Origin: SZUA-430 sp046153995
GTDB taxonomy: Bacteria; Pseudomonadota; Alphaproteobacteria; Micropepsales; Micropepsaceae
Assembly: GCA_046153995.1 (NCBI GenBank)
Contig: JBJXEH010000017.1
Location: 1 to 8,147 of the forward strand
Reading direction: 5' to 3'
DNA: 8,147 nt
Positions 6,309-8,147 of the stretch are shown here, in pieces. Numbering within the stretch: position 1 is the stretch's first letter; each line of letters opens with the position of its first letter. The translations under genes and the position numbers were made by a program. The notes under the pieces were generated by a model. It made no database searches and was not told where the DNA came from. It saw nothing but the letters and a program-made list of their open reading frames with translations.

Positions 6309-7004
6309 TCAGAGCAGGGTCGCGTAGGGCAGCAAATAGATGAAGTCGAGTAACGCGTGGGCGATGATGAGGGGCCAAATCCGCCCGCGCGTTGCATAGA
6401 ACCAAGCGAAAATGAGTCCGAGGACCCCAATTGTCAGCGCATTGAATGGGCCTTGATAGAGGTGATACGCCATTCGGATGCCCGCGCTTGCGCTGATTGC
6501 GTTCCACATCGTCGGCCCGCGCCAAGCGCTCAGCACATAGGCGCACACAAAGACTTCTTCAAAAAACCCGTTCAAGAACGAGAACGCCAGGACTGTCGGG
6601 AGGCCTGTCGCTAAGTCACTTGCTATACTCTCGCTGCTTGCGAGAGGTGTGCCTACCGCCGATCCTATCGTGTACCAAAGGGTCATCGATGCGGCGTAGG
6701 TGGCTGCCACCAAAACCAGCGCCTCTCCGGTGTCTCGCAATCTTGGCCACTGGAAGCCGAGGTCGTGAAGGCGCCAGCCTCTGATGTAGAGAAACACCGC
6801 AAGCACTGTTCCAACGGCGACCTCATAAAGTGCGAGGCCGATCAACCCCCAGCCGCCAGAGGATTCGTCGTGTCCGCCGTTGAGCGCCGCGATGATGCTT
6901 CTGAAGATAAACAGGCCGAACGCGATGCCAATGACGATCCAAAACTCGGCGCGTGGCGGCAGCGAACGGATAAGCGCGACAACTGAGTTATTGTTGTTCC
7001 ACAT
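6309..7004 (-). CDS. CPBP-family intramembrane protein (putative glutamic protease)
   Basis: A 231-residue polytopic membrane protein with about six to seven hydrophobic segments (roughly 20-42, 52-73, 95-118, 135-150, 184-205, 208-228). It matches the CPBP (CAAX protease and bacteriocin-processing, Abi) family: motif 1 is FFEEVFVCAYV (147-157), motif 2 RMAYHLYQG (177-185) with His181, motif 3 AHALLDF (215-221) with His216 and Asp220. The glutamates Glu149/Glu150 and the histidines expected of the active site are present. The arginine of the canonical EExxxR motif is cysteine here (Cys154), and the FxxxH position is arginine; the YHLYQG form resembles a recognisable subfamily. It follows the ABC permease gene by 16 bp with only a weak ribosome site, so it may be co-transcribed. 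By eye its base composition is slightly less GC-rich than its neighbours. Substrate and proteolytic activity are unknown. Confidence 0.85.
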   Translation of the reverse strand: MWNNNNSVVALIRSLPPRAEFWIVIGIAFGLFIFRSIIAALNGGHDESSGGWGLIGLALYEVAVGTVLAVFLYIRGWRLHDLGFQWPRLRDTGEALVLVAATYAASMTLWYTIGSAVGTPLASSESIASDLATGLPTVLAFSFLNGFFEEVFVCAYVLSAWRGPTMWNAISASAGIRMAYHLYQGPFNALTIGVLGLIFAWFYATRGRIWPLIIAHALLDFIYLLPYATLL

Positions 7005-7020
7005 CCATCAATGCGTTCTG

Positions 7021-7797
7021 TCAGTTCTTCAACCGGTAGCCCGTCTTGAAAATCCACGCGACGATGCCCAGGCATATAAGGAACATTGCAAAGGTCGCGG
7101 CGAGGCTGATTTCGATGGCGACGTCGCCTTTGCCGAAGAAGCTCCAGCGGAAGCCTGAGATCAGATAGACTACGGGGTTGAAGTGCGCGACCGTCTGCCA
7201 AAACGGCGGCAGCATGCTGATCGAGTAGAACGCGCCGCCTAAGAACGTCAGCGGCGTCACGACCAGCATCGGCACGACCTGCATCTGTTCGAAGTTGTTC
7301 GACAGCACGCCGATGATGAACCCGAACAGGCAGAACGTCGCCGCGATAAGGATCAAGAACGTGAGCATCGCGAGCGGATGCTCGATATGGATCGGTACGA
7401 TCAGGGACGCGGTGGCGAGGATCACGAGCCCCAGCACGACCGACTTCGTCACCGCCGCCCCCACATAGGCGAGCACCGCTTCGAACGCCGACAACGGCGC
7501 CGACAGCAACTCGTAGATCGTGCCCGTGAACTTTGGAAAGTAGATGCCGAACGCCGCGTTGAAGATGCTCTCCGTGAATATGGTGAGCATGATGAGCCCC
7601 GGCACGATGTACGCGCCGTAACTCACGCCCTCGATGTCGCCCATGCGCGAGCCGATCGCCGTGCCGAACACGACGAAGTAGAGCGACGTCGTGATCACGG
7701 GTGTCGCCACGCTTTGCCAAATGGTGCGGAACCAGCGGCCCAGCTCGAAGCGGTAGATCGCCCAAACGCCGTGTGCGTTGAAAGATGGTGCGCTCAT
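7021..7797 (-). CDS. ABC-2 type transporter permease
   Basis: A 258-residue integral membrane subunit of an ABC exporter of the ABC-2 family (the YadH/NodJ-like size class). It has a cytoplasmic start with the amphipathic YRFELGRWFRTIWQS stretch (15-29), then about six membrane segments (near 31-48, 62-80, 108-133, 143-165, 175-193, 232-250). The family marker near the C-terminal half, LPPFWQTVAHFNPVVYLISG (196-215) followed by FRWSFFG, is clear. Its start overlaps the stop of the ATPase gene (ATGA at 7797-7794), so subunits are made together. The substrate is not predictable; relatives export polysaccharides, lipids or drugs. A gene symbol is not justified. Confidence 0.93.
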   Translation of the reverse strand: MSAPSFNAHGVWAIYRFELGRWFRTIWQSVATPVITTSLYFVVFGTAIGSRMGDIEGVSYGAYIVPGLIMLTIFTESIFNAAFGIYFPKFTGTIYELLSAPLSAFEAVLAYVGAAVTKSVVLGLVILATASLIVPIHIEHPLAMLTFLILIAATFCLFGFIIGVLSNNFEQMQVVPMLVVTPLTFLGGAFYSISMLPPFWQTVAHFNPVVYLISGFRWSFFGKGDVAIEISLAATFAMFLICLGIVAWIFKTGYRLKN

Positions 7798-8147
7798 GCC
7801 CGCCCCCGTTCGCTGACCAAACTCACGAAAATATCCTCAAGCGAACTTTGCGTCGTGTGCACGTCGCGGAAGGCGATGTTCAAATCCGTGACCCGCCGGA
7901 GCAGCGAGGCGATGCCTTTGCGTTCCGCATTGGCGTCGAATGTGTACTCGAGCTCGTGGCCGTTGTCTTTCAGCGCCAGGTTCCATTCTGCGAGTTCTGC
8001 AGGCACCGCCGTCATCGGATCTTGCAGAACCAGCGTCAGCTGTTTTTTGCCGAGCTTTTTGATCAAGGTTGCCTTCTCTTCGACGAGGATCAACTCGCCC
8101 TTGTTGATGACGCCGATGCGGTCGGCCATCTCTTCCGCTTCGTCGAT
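7794..8147 (-). CDS. ABC transporter ATP-binding protein, C-terminal part (5' end beyond window)
   Basis: The frame is open to the right edge, giving 117 visible residues of a gene whose start lies outside. The first residues, IDEAEEMADRIGVINKGEL, correspond to the segment just after the switch (H-loop) histidine of an ABC ATPase, as in YadG-type proteins. Walker A, signature and Walker B motifs must therefore lie beyond the window. The remaining roughly 85 residues form the usual C-terminal accessory region, with a conserved-looking end (TTQSSLEDIFVSL). A methionine codon at 8129 is internal to the family sequence and is not the true start. Partner of the permease encoded directly downstream. 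Confidence 0.93.
   Translation of the reverse strand: MDEAEEMADRIGVINKGELILVEEKATLIKKLGKKQLTLVLQDPMTAVPAELAEWNLALKDNGHELEYTFDANAERKGIASLLRRVTDLNIAFRDVHTTQSSLEDIFVSLVSERGRA

Noticed and set aside
6842..7765. 307-residue minus-strand frame overlapping the ABC permease
   Set aside because: Histidine/arginine-rich out-of-frame reading of the permease gene; the permease frame shows proper membrane segments and family motifs.

Overview
The window is a GC-rich, gene-dense bacterial chromosome segment. Protein style, the overlapping ATGA-type gene junctions and a 'catggccggg' palindrome between genes suggest an alphaproteobacterium, most likely Hyphomicrobiales (Bradyrhizobium-like relatives). That assignment is inference from pattern recognition, not from a marker gene. 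No tRNA, rRNA, CRISPR array, insertion sequence or phage gene was seen.

Layout. Positions 1-1189 (minus) hold the 5' part of purD (purine biosynthesis), cut by the left edge. A 95-bp gap with a perfect 13-bp-arm palindrome separates it from an RsbW-like HATPase (1285-1692, minus). Divergent from that, after only 33 bp, is a plus-strand pair: a secreted FecR-domain protein (1726-2196) and an OmpA-family lipoprotein (2193-2801). This pair meets, tail to tail with a 4-bp overlap, a three-gene minus-strand operon: STAS anti-anti-sigma-like protein (5826-6179), MBL-fold metallohydrolase (4870-5829), and a CHASE2 receptor with a cytoplasmic SpoIIE/PP2C phosphatase (2798-4870). After a 129-bp intergenic stretch come three further minus-strand genes: a CPBP-family membrane protein (6309-7004), an ABC-2 permease (7021-7797) and the C-terminal part of its ABC ATPase (7794-8147, cut by the right edge).

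How the genes may work together. Positions 1285-6179 contain the three parts of a bacterial partner-switching circuit: a HATPase kinase/anti-sigma-like protein, a STAS antagonist with a phosphorylatable serine, and a SpoIIE-type phosphatase. The phosphatase is fused to a periplasmic CHASE2 sensor, so an envelope signal could control STAS phosphorylation. Interleaved are two envelope proteins (FecR domain and OmpA lipoprotein) that could form or modulate the signal, and an MBL hydrolase translationally coupled between STAS and phosphatase. No sigma factor or other final target is visible. The ABC exporter genes and purD look like ordinary neighbours. The partner-switching/envelope locus is the most interesting part of the window.
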